Assembly: GCA_016794345.1 (NCBI GenBank)
Contig: JAEUKE010000028.1
Location: 1-35,743, forward strand
Length of the DNA stretch: 35,743 bases
DNA from: Myxococcales bacterium
GTDB lineage: Bacteria; Myxococcota_A; Polyangia; Polyangiales; Polyangiaceae
Reading direction: 5' to 3'
The notes under the pieces are model-generated. The model ran no database searches and was not told where the DNA came from. It saw nothing but the letters and a program-made list of their open reading frames with translations. A program made the position numbers and the translations under genes. Below are positions 7,140 through 15,393 of this stretch, in pieces. Position 1 is the stretch's first letter. Every line of letters begins with the position of its first letter.

Positions 7140-8510
7140 ATGTCAGTTCTGCGCCGACCGAGCCGCCCCACCGTTCCCAAACCGGCTCCTCCGCGCCCCA
7201 CGCCGTCCGAGGAGGACCTCTTCGATCCGGCGCTGCCTCCGAGCGAGCCGGCCGATGAGGACGTCGGACCGAGCCAGACCGACGACCACGACGAGCTGTA
7301 CGTCCGTGACGAGCACGGCGGCACGGACGACGCAGCCGCGGGAGACCTCGACATCGGCGAGCTCGTGGGCGACGACCACACCGTCTCGCACGGAGACAGC
7401 CTCGAGGGTTTGCCCGACGACGACGCGGAGCCCGCGCTCTTCGACGAGGTGCACGGCTCGCTCGTCGACGACGGACCTGTGGACAACGATCATCACGAGC
7501 TCCTGCAGGACCTTCTGCCGAGCTCGCCGGACGACGGCGGCGCGGAGGGCACGTCGGACGGAACGGAAGGGGAGCTGCACGAGGACCAGCTGCCCGAGCT
7601 CGACGCCGACGCCGAGGGCGAGCTCGAGCTCGACGAGATGCTGAAGCAGCTGGGCTTCGCGAGCGAGGGCGGCGAGACGTGGGAGCAGACCGCGGCGTTC
7701 GGCTTCGACCGCGCGCTCGGCTGCGTCGTCGCGAGCGACGGCAGCGTCGCGGCCGCCGGACAGGCGCTCGTCGTGATCGGCAGAGGTGAGATCGCGCCGC
7801 GCTCTCGTCCCCTGGCGGACGCCGCGAGCGCTTGCGCCTGGCTCGGGCCGCGCGTGCTGTTCGCGACCGCGCGCGGCGTCCACGTGGCCGAGGGCTCGGG
7901 GCCCGACGTGCTCGCCATCGCGCTCCCGAACGTGCGTGCGCTCGCTGTCGCGGCAGGTCGGGCGTGGGCGCTCGCCCAGAGCACCCTCTACGCGATCGAC
8001 GCGCGAACCAACGCCTTCGAGGTGGCGCGCACCGACGTCGCGCAGATCGCGTCGTCTCCGAGCGCGCTCTACCTGGTTGCCGGCACCGGGGCGGACGCAC
8101 GCGTGCTCGCGCTCCGAGCGCAGGACGGCGACTGGCAGGATCTCGGGGTCGCCCCCGAGCCGCTCGAGCACCTCGGCCGCGGGGCGAGGCTCGTGACGAG
8201 CGCAGCGGGAGCCGTCGCTGCGATCGACTCGGCGCAGACCTTGGTCTGGCGCCCGGGCGCGACGCGCAGCACGGCCGTGCCCCTCGACGACGTCGTGGCC
8301 GCAGTATTCTGCGGGGATGGCCCCCACGCGCCGCTGCTCCTCGCCACGGAGTCCGGCTCGCTCAGCTTGTTCGAGGAAGGCCGCGGCCTCTCGGAGGTGG
8401 GCTCGGCGCCGTTCGCGCCTGTCGCCCTCGCGTGGGACACCACCCGGGATCTCGCGTTTGCGGTCGGGCCGAGCGGCCTGGTCGCGCTCGGACCGCGGGT
8501 GAAGCACTGA
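7140..8510 (+). CDS. Acidic N-terminal region plus beta-propeller-like protein, unknown function
   Basis: A 456-residue cytoplasmic-type protein with no signal peptide. Residues 1-22 are Pro/Arg-rich. Residues 24-165 are extremely rich in Asp and Glu and probably disordered. From about residue 180 to the end there are repeated strand pairs, for example ALGCVVASDGSVAAAGQALV, RVLFATARGVHVAEGSG, RAWALAQSTLYAIDARTN, ALYLVAGTGADARVLAL and LAFAVGPSGLVALGPRV. These look like blades of a beta-propeller with degenerate repeats. I cannot name a family. It converges on aspartate kinase with ten bases between the stops. The acidic tail could act as a DNA mimic or a protein-binding region, which is speculation. 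Confidence 0.7.
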   Translation: MSVLRRPSRPTVPKPAPPRPTPSEEDLFDPALPPSEPADEDVGPSQTDDHDELYVRDEHGGTDDAAAGDLDIGELVGDDHTVSHGDSLEGLPDDDAEPALFDEVHGSLVDDGPVDNDHHELLQDLLPSSPDDGGAEGTSDGTEGELHEDQLPELDADAEGELELDEMLKQLGFASEGGETWEQTAAFGFDRALGCVVASDGSVAAAGQALVVIGRGEIAPRSRPLADAASACAWLGPRVLFATARGVHVAEGSGPDVLAIALPNVRALAVAAGRAWALAQSTLYAIDARTNAFEVARTDVAQIASSPSALYLVAGTGADARVLALRAQDGDWQDLGVAPEPLEHLGRGARLVTSAAGAVAAIDSAQTLVWRPGATRSTAVPLDDVVAAVFCGDGPHAPLLLATESGSLSLFEEGRGLSEVGSAPFAPVALAWDTTRDLAFAVGPSGLVALGPRVKH

Positions 8511-8520
8511 GCGGCGACGG

Positions 8521-9714
8521 CTACCCGAGGAACGCCGCGTGCACCGCGCGCTGCGCGTTCGCGACGTCGTCGGCGCGAACGACGGCCGTGAGGCGCAGCG
8601 GACCACCGGCGAGGGAGACCGGCTTGATGTCGACCGTGGACAGGGCGCCGAGGAAACGCTCGAGGTGCGCGGCCGAGTCGGCGAGCCCGTCCCCGACGAC
8701 GCTTACAGAACCGACATTTTCAATGACCGTCGCCTCCGGGAGCCGGCCGGCCAGCGCGCGTGTGGCCGCCTCCGGGGTGGGGACGTTGAGGAGCGGGACG
8801 AGAGCGCTGCCGCCGCGTGGTCCCTGAGCGAGATCTTTGAAGGTGAGGTTGGTCTCGCGCAGGCCGGCGAGCGTCGGGCCGGCGTCCGCGGTCGTCCAAG
8901 AAACGAAGAGGAGCTTCTGTTCGGCGCAGACGGCGCGCGCGCCGGGCTTCGCTTGCCCGGCCGGGAGGATGACCGTCTCGCGGCCGCGATCGAACGTCGA
9001 GCGCGCGTGGATGGTGATGCCGCGCTTGCGCGCCCACTCGACCGCCTGCGCGCAGATGACCTTGGCGCCGCCCTCGGCCATCTCTTGCAGCATGGCGTGG
9101 TCGAGCTCCGGCAAATGGCGCGCATCGGAGACGACCCGCGGGTCGGCCGAGTAGACGCCGTCGACGTCGCTGTAGATCTCGCAGCGCTCCGCCTGCAGCG
9201 CCGCGGCGAGCGCGACGGCGGTCGTGTCCGACCCGCCGCGGCCGAGCGTCGTGATCTCGCGTTTGTAGCTCATGCCCTGGTAGCCGGCGATGATGACGAC
9301 GCTGCCGCGGTGCAGCTCGTCCTCGATGCGGTGCGGGCGGACCTCGATGATGCGCGCGTCGAAGTGCCGGTCGTTGGTGAGGATGCCCGACTGCGATCCC
9401 GTGAAGGAGATGGCGGGCTCGCCGCGAGCCTGGATCGCGATCGAGAGGAGCGACATCGAGACGCGCTCGCCGGTCGAGACGAGCATGTCGAGCTCGCGGC
9501 GCGGCACGTCCACACCCGGGGCCGCGACGTCGTTCGCGAGACGGATGAGCGAATCCGTCGTCTTGCCCATGGCGCTGACGACGACCACGACGTCGTAGCC
9601 TTGCCGCTTCGCCTCGACCACGCGATCCGCGACGCGGCCGATCTTCTCCACGTCGGCCACGGAAGAGCCGCCGTACTTCTGGACGATGATGGGCTTTTGC
9701 TCGGGCTTGCTCAC
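8521..9714 (-). CDS. lysC: Aspartate kinase
   Basis: Phosphorylates L-aspartate with ATP, the first step of the lysine, methionine and threonine pathway. A GTG at 9714 with GAGAGG five bases upstream gives 397 residues, normal for a single-domain enzyme. The kinase motif KYGGSSVA is at 13-20, [11 protein letters not shown] at 80-90, [16 protein letters not shown] at 155-170 and [12 protein letters not shown] at 182-193. Two ACT-type regulatory modules follow (about 265-330 and 333-397), but both are diverged: the usual ISTSEIKIS-like ligand segment reads [11 protein letters not shown]. Feedback control may therefore differ. No other lysine-pathway genes are adjacent. The 194-base region before it holds nested inverted repeats. 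Confidence 0.93.
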   Translation of the reverse strand: MSKPEQKPIIVQKYGGSSVADVEKIGRVADRVVEAKRQGYDVVVVVSAMGKTTDSLIRLANDVAAPGVDVPRRELDMLVSTGERVSMSLLSIAIQARGEPAISFTGSQSGILTNDRHFDARIIEVRPHRIEDELHRGSVVIIAGYQGMSYKREITTLGRGGSDTTAVALAAALQAERCEIYSDVDGVYSADPRVVSDARHLPELDHAMLQEMAEGGAKVICAQAVEWARKRGITIHARSTFDRGRETVILPAGQAKPGARAVCAEQKLLFVSWTTADAGPTLAGLRETNLTFKDLAQGPRGGSALVPLLNVPTPEAATRALAGRLPEATVIENVGSVSVVGDGLADSAAHLERFLGALSTVDIKPVSLAGGPLRLTAVVRADDVANAQRAVHAAFLG

Positions 9715-9768
9715 GAAGACCTCTCGCGCTCGATCCTGCGCGGTATCACGGCCCCCCGCGGCTGGCCA

Positions 9769-9821
9769 ACTCCGGTGCGCGCCCGCCTCCGTCCTCGAAG
9801 ACCCGAGGGAGCAACCGGAGT
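9769..9821. repeat. Nested inverted repeat between lysC and the TagJ-like gene
   Basis: A perfect eight-base inverted repeat (ACTCCGGT at 9769-9776, ACCGGAGT at 9814-9821) encloses a second hairpin, CCTCG at 9793-9797 with CGAGG at 9804-9808 and a six-base loop. It lies 55-107 bases upstream of the aspartate kinase start and 88-140 bases upstream of the opposite gene. It could be a structured leader of lysC or a protein-binding site; I do not recognise a known riboswitch. Confidence 0.4.
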
Positions 9822-9895
9822 CGGGGAGAAAAGGCTCGATGTTTCCAAGGCTTCGCGGCGCCCAGAAGCCGAGGCAGGTCTGGCGCCTGCGCGCG

Positions 9896-9901
9896 TACAT
9901 T
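9896..9901 (+). promoter_or_regulatory. Candidate -10 box for the TagJ-like gene (leaderless)
   Basis: TACATT lies seven bases before the ATG at 9909. No Shine-Dalgarno sequence is present, so transcription would start at or next to the start codon. No convincing -35 is seen. Confidence 0.35.
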
Positions 9902-9908
9902 CGAGCCG

Positions 9909-12164
9909 ATGTCGGTAGAAGCAGCCATCGAGAACGGTGACTTCCTGGGAGCGCTCGCAGGCCTGGAGCAGGAGACGAACGGCCCCGCCGCCGATCCGAG
10001 CCGACTCCTGATGCGGTTCAACATGGAGGTCCGGCTCCAGCGGTTCCAGGCCGCCCAGGAGACCATGCGCCGGCTGGTCGCCGCGGCGCCTCAGCTCGCC
10101 GGACCGATGGGCGCCTTCGCAGCCGCGGCTCAGGCGGAGGAGCTCGCCACGTTGCGGCGACACGACCCCCGCTACGCCGGCAAGGGCGCGGCGATCGGCA
10201 TGCCGCCGCCGCACCTGATCGCGTTGATGAAGGCTTCGGCCTGCCACACGAGCGGCGACGCGAACGCGACACGGGCGGCGCTCGCAGAGGTGGCTTCTCT
10301 GACACCCGCGACCTCCGGGACGATCACGCGTGTCGGCGGAGCCGCGGAGCGCTTCACGTCGATCGCGGACTCCGACGCGCTCACCGGCGCGACCCTCCCC
10401 TTCTACGACGGCGCCAAGCTGCTCGATCTGGCGTTCAGCGAGCTCGCGTCCATCGCGTTTCATCCGCCGGCGACGTCGTTCGACGTCATGTGGTCGGTGG
10501 CCGACGTCGAGCTCGTCGACGGGACGAGGCTCCGCGGGCGCGTTCCCTCTTACTACGCCGGCACGGGCGTAGCCGAAGACGGCCCCGTGCGAGCGGGCCA
10601 GCAGACGACGTGGAACCACGATCGCGGCTATGCGCTGGCGCTCGGACAACGGGATTGGTCCGTCAACACGGCCGATGGACGCCAGGTGATGGTCGGAATC
10701 TTGGGCGTCCAACGGATCGACTTCGACAACGCTCGTCGCGCACCGATGCATCCCGCTGGAGCGGGCGGACAAGCGGGCTGGGGGCAAGCGTGGCCTGCAC
10801 CTCCCGCGGGCGGCGCGGCGCCGGGCGCCGCTCTTCGGCCTGCGCCCGGCTGGGGTATCCCCGTCGCGGTGCTGACCGCCTTCGCGGGCGTCTCGCTGTT
10901 CTTCTACCTGGGGATGCTCGGCGGTCGCGCGGTGGGGGAGATCGTCTTGGGCCTCCTGGCGGTCACGGCGATCGCGGGCATCGCGGCCGCGGTTGCGGGC
11001 CTCCAGTCGCTGGGGCGCAAGCACAAGGGCGCCGGGTTCGCCACACTCGGTATCGCCGGGCTCGGCGTCCTGGCCGGCGGCGTCACCCTCGCCATGGACT
11101 CGGCGCACCGAGGGAGCGCCCCGCCTCCCTACAAATACGAACCGCCTCCTCGCACCGCGACGACCATCGACAGCTACGTCGACCTCTGCGAGCGCGGCGA
11201 GCCGTTTCCGGGCGCGAAGAAGTACAAGAAGGGCACCAGCCCGAGCAAGGTCGCGGTCTTTCGCAAGTACCTGGACGAGAAGACTCCTTCGTTCAAGCGT
11301 GACGGAGGCGCGGAGCGGTTCACGGGGCTCATCGCGAAGGACGGGGACACCGCCGACGTCGAGCTCGTCGCGTGTGTCGAGCTCAAGCGCAAAGGCAAGC
11401 CGCTCTTCTGCAACTACTACGGCGCCCAGGTGGAGGTGTTCGACATGACCCACCAGCTTCGGATCCTCGAGGCGGCTACGGGCAAGGTGCTGAAGGAGGA
11501 GACCTTCGATCTCGACAACCGCACCGAGAAGTGCGCGAGCTCGGTGACAGGCAGCCACTTCCAGGGGGCCGACTACGTCCCCAAGGTCGTCTCTGCGTTG
11601 CTCCCGCTGGAGCCCGACGGCGTCGCGCTGCCGAAGGCGAGCCGCTTCGATCTCGACGCCGTCTGCTCGGGCAGCCCCATCCCTCAGGCCGCCGCCTACA
11701 AGCCCGGCGACAACAAGCGAGGGGCACACCTGGTGTACTTCCCGACGGCAGAACAGAGCTTCACCCGGGAGGACATGCCGGACGGCCTTCTGCCCACAGA
11801 GCCCTTCGACGACGACGTGACGAAATACGAGCTGGTCACGTGTGTCACCGGAAAGCCGATGAAGAAGAAGGCCGACTGCGACTTCACCGGCGGCAAGGTG
11901 CTGGAGATCCACGACGGCGAGATCGAGGTCGCGACGTACGAAGCCAAGACCGCCAAGCTCGTCGAGAAGAAGACCTTCAAGGCCACGTCGAGCGGGTGCC
12001 CGTACACGCACAAGTTCTTCGGCGCGCGCGACAAGCGCATGCTCAAGGTGGAGCCTGCGTTCCAGACCTACTGGGGAACGCTCACCGGCTCGCCTGCCGC
12101 CGCGGCCAAGCCTTCGCGGCCGGGCGGCCAGGGCACCGGCCGCCTCGACGAGCGGCTTCGGTAG
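9909..12164 (+). CDS. TagJ/ImpE-like domain fused to membrane spans and a duplicated Cys-rich domain
   Basis: A 751-residue protein with three parts. Residues 1-275 resemble TagJ/ImpE, the type VI secretion accessory protein that binds the sheath and ClpV: helical repeats at the start ([20 protein letters not shown]), then [20 protein letters not shown] at 191-210, RVPSYYAGT, and [12 protein letters not shown]. After a Pro/Gly/Ala linker come three membrane spans (about 315-336, 342-365, 376-396). Residues 422-720 hold a domain present twice, with matching cysteines: [28 protein letters not shown] and KCA/GCP. Three spans would put the TagJ-like part in the cytoplasm and the Cys-rich part outside. 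No type VI genes lie nearby, so a secretion role is unproven; the ImpE match is a motif judgement. Confidence 0.7.
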   Translation: MSVEAAIENGDFLGALAGLEQETNGPAADPSRLLMRFNMEVRLQRFQAAQETMRRLVAAAPQLAGPMGAFAAAAQAEELATLRRHDPRYAGKGAAIGMPPPHLIALMKASACHTSGDANATRAALAEVASLTPATSGTITRVGGAAERFTSIADSDALTGATLPFYDGAKLLDLAFSELASIAFHPPATSFDVMWSVADVELVDGTRLRGRVPSYYAGTGVAEDGPVRAGQQTTWNHDRGYALALGQRDWSVNTADGRQVMVGILGVQRIDFDNARRAPMHPAGAGGQAGWGQAWPAPPAGGAAPGAALRPAPGWGIPVAVLTAFAGVSLFFYLGMLGGRAVGEIVLGLLAVTAIAGIAAAVAGLQSLGRKHKGAGFATLGIAGLGVLAGGVTLAMDSAHRGSAPPPYKYEPPPRTATTIDSYVDLCERGEPFPGAKKYKKGTSPSKVAVFRKYLDEKTPSFKRDGGAERFTGLIAKDGDTADVELVACVELKRKGKPLFCNYYGAQVEVFDMTHQLRILEAATGKVLKEETFDLDNRTEKCASSVTGSHFQGADYVPKVVSALLPLEPDGVALPKASRFDLDAVCSGSPIPQAAAYKPGDNKRGAHLVYFPTAEQSFTREDMPDGLLPTEPFDDDVTKYELVTCVTGKPMKKKADCDFTGGKVLEIHDGEIEVATYEAKTAKLVEKKTFKATSSGCPYTHKFFGARDKRMLKVEPAFQTYWGTLTGSPAAAAKPSRPGGQGTGRLDERLR

Positions 12165-12173
12165 ATCGCTGCC

Positions 12174-14441
12174 TCAGGCGCGCGAGACCATCGACTCGTA
12201 CAGCGCCGCCTCGTCCGCGCGACCTTCTCGGCGCGCGGTCTCGGCGAGGCGGCGGAGCACCCTGTCTCGTTCGGCTTCGAAGAAGGCACGGTCGGGCCCC
12301 TCGGACTCTTCGTATTGGCCCGACACGAGCGCAAGGAGCTCCATGTCGCGCCCGAGCCTCTCGAGCAGCTCGGCCAGGCGCGCCGCGTTGTCTCGGTCTG
12401 ACGGCGCCGCGCGCAGCCGCTCGGTCAACTGATCGACCAGGAGCTCGTCGTCGATCGGTTCGGGCTCGGACGTCGGCGCGAGGGTCTCGGCGGCCGGAGG
12501 AGCGATCACCGGCGGCGCCGGGCGCGGAGGCTCGGCCCGTGGCAGAGGCTCGGCCGGAGGCGGAGACGCGGCTGCGGCGCCCGCGATGCGCCGAAGCTCG
12601 CGCGACGCCTCACGGTTCGACGGCTCGAGGCGCACCGCAAGCGCGAGGTCTCGCTCTGCTGCGCGCGGATCGTCGAGGAGCTGCTCTTCGAGCTTGGCGA
12701 GCTCTCGCAACGCGGCGGCGAGCGAACGCGTCTCCTCCCGAGACGCGGTGGCTTCTCGGCTCTCGACGAGGCTCCGCAGCCGAGCGGCGGCGCGGCTCGC
12801 GCCGGTGCGATCTCCGATCTCGGCGCGCCACGTCGCCTCGGCCAGGCGCGCCTCGGGTGCGGCCGCCACGTCCTGCGGGATCTGCGCGACTCGCGCGATG
12901 GCGGCGGGGCGGTCGTCCACGTAGGTCGCGAGGAGCCGCGCGAGCTCGAGATCGGGCGAGCGGTCTCGATCGGGGTTCGACTCCTCGAGCTCGATCGCGC
13001 GAGCGAAGAGATCGAGGGCGCGCTGCGCCTTGCCGATATCGCGGAGCGTGCGCGCGAGGCCGAGCACCGCCGCCGCGCTCTTGGGCTTCTGCCTGAGCGA
13101 ACGCTCGAACCAGGTCTGCGCCTCGGGCAAGTGCCCGCGACGGAGCAGCTCCTCTGCCACGCGCCGGCAGGCCTCGAAGCGCTCCGAGGCGGGGACGGCC
13201 GCCTCGACGTGCTGCGCGTCGCCCAGGGCGCCCCTCAGATCGCCGGACGCGAGCCGGGCGCGCAGGCGCTCCCACCGAGCCGCCTCGAGCGACGGCGCTC
13301 GAACGAGCGCGCGGTCGAGCGCGTCGCGACGCGCGCGCGGATCTTCCGTGAGGCGAGCTGCGCGCAGCCAGGCGAGCCCGGCGAGCGGGCCGAACGTCTC
13401 GTCGGCCGCGGCGCGCGCGGCGGCGGCGTACGCGGCCTCCGGCTCGCCGACCGCTTCGAGGACGAGGCTCCCGAGCAGCCCCGCGTTCGCCGCGCCCGAT
13501 ACGTCGGCGAGCGTGGCGAGCGCAGCCTCGGCGCGATCGCCGGCCGCCTGGTCGAGCGCAGCCAGACGCATCGCGATCTCCAGGTGCTTCGGCGCGCGTT
13601 CGAGCGCGCCGAGGTACGCGGCGCGCGCCGCCTCGAGATCGCCCGCGAGCGCGGCGTCGTCCGCCTCGGCCGCGAGCTCCGCCGCTTCGATCGCGCGAAT
13701 CGCGCGGCTCGTCGGCGCCGGAGGTGCGCCGCTGCTCCGGCCGACGACACGCAGCCGCGTCGCGGCGAGCTCTTCGAGGGAAAGGATCACCCCGCGGCTC
13801 GACGGCGCGCGCGCCCCCAGGTCGGGCAACACGTGCCGCGCGATCTCTCGGAGCGGCTCGCGCGCCACGAAGGCGCCGCCCCTTCGTTCGGCCCACCCTT
13901 TGAGCGCGACCCCGACGGCGCGCATCGCCAGCACGTGCGCCGGCCCGTCCAGGCCGAGCCCGCGCGCCTCTTCGACGAGGAAGCGCAGGTCTCCCTCGAG
14001 CGGGGCGAGGACGACGTCGAACGCGAGCGCTGCTCCCCCGCTCGTCAGACCGACGGCCAGCGCGGAGGGCTCCACCGCCAACGTGACGGCCACGGGCCGA
14101 CCGGCGCCGAGCTGTCCACGCAGTCGCGGCTCGAGGTAGCGGGCGAGCGCGGTCAGGTCGACGGCGACGGCGCCCTGGACGAGGGTGCCTCGACGATGAC
14201 GGAACCGTGAGACCCCTCCCGAGAGGTCGAGCGGGAATCGGAGGTCGTCGAGCCGCACCGCGAGATCGTCGACCTCGAGGGGGCCGAGGCGGACCACCCC
14301 ACCGAGCTCCATGCCCAGGCTGCCCTGGGAGAGCGCGAGGCGCAGCCCCGCCGCGACCGGGCCCCCGCGGTCGGGGGGCTCGGGGGCGGAGCGGGGCTGC
14401 CGCAGGCTGGGGGTCTTGGCGCGCCGTGCGCCGGATATCAT
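12174..14441 (-). CDS. Large TPR-repeat protein
   Basis: A 755-residue protein with no signal peptide. Residues 1-230 form a beta-rich domain of unknown family (LELGGVV-type strands; PVAVTLAVEPSALAVGLTSG; FDVVLAPLEGDLRFLVEEAR). Residues 245 to about 620 are helical TPR-like repeats (DDAALAGDLEAARAAYLGAL; LPEAQTWFERSLRQKPKSAA; KAQRALDLFARAIELEESNP). A Pro/Ala-rich spacer follows, then a short helical end with ELLERLGRDMELLALVSGQY. TPR proteins bind other proteins; the partner is unknown. The ATG at 14441 has no Shine-Dalgarno site but has TTTACG-N17-TACGAT-N7 before it. Its stop is nine bases from the converging TagJ-like gene. Confidence 0.8.
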   Translation of the reverse strand: MISGARRAKTPSLRQPRSAPEPPDRGGPVAAGLRLALSQGSLGMELGGVVRLGPLEVDDLAVRLDDLRFPLDLSGGVSRFRHRRGTLVQGAVAVDLTALARYLEPRLRGQLGAGRPVAVTLAVEPSALAVGLTSGGAALAFDVVLAPLEGDLRFLVEEARGLGLDGPAHVLAMRAVGVALKGWAERRGGAFVAREPLREIARHVLPDLGARAPSSRGVILSLEELAATRLRVVGRSSGAPPAPTSRAIRAIEAAELAAEADDAALAGDLEAARAAYLGALERAPKHLEIAMRLAALDQAAGDRAEAALATLADVSGAANAGLLGSLVLEAVGEPEAAYAAAARAAADETFGPLAGLAWLRAARLTEDPRARRDALDRALVRAPSLEAARWERLRARLASGDLRGALGDAQHVEAAVPASERFEACRRVAEELLRRGHLPEAQTWFERSLRQKPKSAAAVLGLARTLRDIGKAQRALDLFARAIELEESNPDRDRSPDLELARLLATYVDDRPAAIARVAQIPQDVAAAPEARLAEATWRAEIGDRTGASRAAARLRSLVESREATASREETRSLAAALRELAKLEEQLLDDPRAAERDLALAVRLEPSNREASRELRRIAGAAAASPPPAEPLPRAEPPRPAPPVIAPPAAETLAPTSEPEPIDDELLVDQLTERLRAAPSDRDNAARLAELLERLGRDMELLALVSGQYEESEGPDRAFFEAERDRVLRRLAETARREGRADEAALYESMVSRA

Positions 14442-14448
14442 CGGGCCG

Positions 14449-14477
14449 ATCGTATCAGCGGCACGACGGGGCGTAAA
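14449..14477 (-). promoter_or_regulatory. Candidate leaderless promoter of the TPR gene
   Basis: On the minus strand TTTACG, a 17-base spacer and TACGAT are followed by seven bases and the ATG at 14441. Both boxes and the spacing suit a housekeeping sigma-70-type promoter with transcription starting at the start codon. Confidence 0.45.
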
Positions 14478-14486
14478 AAAGCGCGC

Positions 14487-15080
14487 TCACTGACCCTTGG
14501 CGATCTTGTCCTTCAGCTTCTGGATGAGGGCGTCGTAACCCTTCTCTTTGTAGATCTTCACGAACTGCGACCGGTAGCTCTCCACCGTCGACACGTCCTC
14601 CGGGATGATGTCGATGATCTTGAACTTGCCGCCCTTCTCCCGGACCAAGAAATCGATCTTGATGGGGTCGGCGCGGTCGTCGGTCTTGTGCGTGGCGACC
14701 ATCTTCACGAGGGTCTTGCCGTCGCCTTTCGACTCCTCCCCCGGGTAGTCGATCCGGAACGGCAGCACCTTCTTCATGTTCCTGTCGTAGGCGGCCGTGA
14801 CGAGCTGCTTGAGGAGCCCCGTGAACTCTTTCTTCTGGGCGTCCGTGAGCTTGTCCCACTGATCGCCCATCGAGGCCTTGGCGATCTCGTCGTAGTCGAG
14901 CCAATCATCGAAGATCGCGGCGATCTTCTTCTTGTTCTCCTGCTCCTTCTCGAGCAGCTTGAAGAGCTCCTCCTGCTTGGCCTTCACCGCGTCTTTTGCG
15001 GCGCCGGCGAACGCCGGGACGGCGGCCAGGAGGACGAGCGCCGAAACGAGGGACAGGAACGTGCGTCGAAGCGAGATCAC
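14487..15080 (-). CDS. mlaC: MlaC/Ttg2D family phospholipid-binding protein
   Basis: A 197-residue periplasmic protein of the MlaC family, which shuttles phospholipids between the outer and inner membranes in the Mla system. GTG at 15080, with AGAGG six bases upstream, opens a Sec signal peptide ending at PAFAGA. Family features are the helix FDDWLDYDEIAKASMGDQWD, LTDAQKKEFTGLLKQLVTAA, GKTLVKMVATHKT, the strand pair IKIDFLVREKGGKFKIIDII, and the ending SVESYRSQF-like SYRSQFVKIYKEKGYDALIQ. Length and order match the family. No MlaA, B, D, E or F gene is visible in the window, so the transporter must lie elsewhere or be absent. Confidence 0.9.
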   Translation of the reverse strand: MISLRRTFLSLVSALVLLAAVPAFAGAAKDAVKAKQEELFKLLEKEQENKKKIAAIFDDWLDYDEIAKASMGDQWDKLTDAQKKEFTGLLKQLVTAAYDRNMKKVLPFRIDYPGEESKGDGKTLVKMVATHKTDDRADPIKIDFLVREKGGKFKIIDIIPEDVSTVESYRSQFVKIYKEKGYDALIQKLKDKIAKGQ

Positions 15081-15114
15081 GAAGGGCCTCTTGTTCGGGT
15101 AGGAGTCGGGACAG

Positions 15115-15393
15115 TTGCTAGTACGTCGACGAAGAAAATCCAGCCCCTATTCACCCGGGGCTGCGGCCGTCGCGATCCTGCTTCTTGCATGCGATTCGCG
15201 CAGTTCTACGCCCGTGACGGGCTCCGCGAGCGCGCGGGACGTGAACGTCGCGATCGACCCGGGTCGCGTCAATTTGCTGCCCGACGCCTCCTTGAGGCTC
15301 GACCCCGACCTCTTCGACGACGCGGGAATCAGGCTTCCGCGGGTCGACTCTTCCGGGCCTGGGCAAGCCCGGCCTTCGGGATCAACACGCTGA
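15115..15393 (+). CDS. Small putative lipoprotein
   Basis: A 92-residue product starting at TTG 15115, with AGGAG nine bases upstream. It has an Arg-rich start, a hydrophobic stretch and a clear lipobox (LLLAC, Cys26), then a short mature part rich in Asp, Pro and Leu. Its last 65 bases overlap the 3' end of the PilS-like kinase on the other strand. It is divergent from mlaC. The signal sequence, ribosome site and high-GC third positions support it as real, but the weak start codon and overlap leave doubt. No function can be assigned. Confidence 0.5.
   Translation: MLVRRRRKSSPYSPGAAAVAILLLACDSRSSTPVTGSASARDVNVAIDPGRVNLLPDASLRLDPDLFDDAGIRLPRVDSSGPGQARPSGSTR

Noticed and set aside
9715..9908. 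A lysine riboswitch before aspartate kinase
   Set aside because: The region is too short (194 bases) and lacks the conserved elements I would expect; only simple inverted repeats are seen.
9711..12011. A 766-codon open frame on the minus strand
   Set aside because: It lies opposite the TagJ-like gene and reads as Arg/Leu/Val-rich shadow coding with no domain.
9909..12164. A type VI secretion gene cluster around the TagJ-like gene
   Set aside because: No sheath, ClpV, VgrG, Hcp or baseplate gene is present on either side.
14475..14489. A T-run after mlaC (TTTTTT) as a terminator
   Set aside because: Only a loopless palindrome AGCGCGCT precedes it, so no hairpin can form. The run also sits in the -35 region of the TPR gene.
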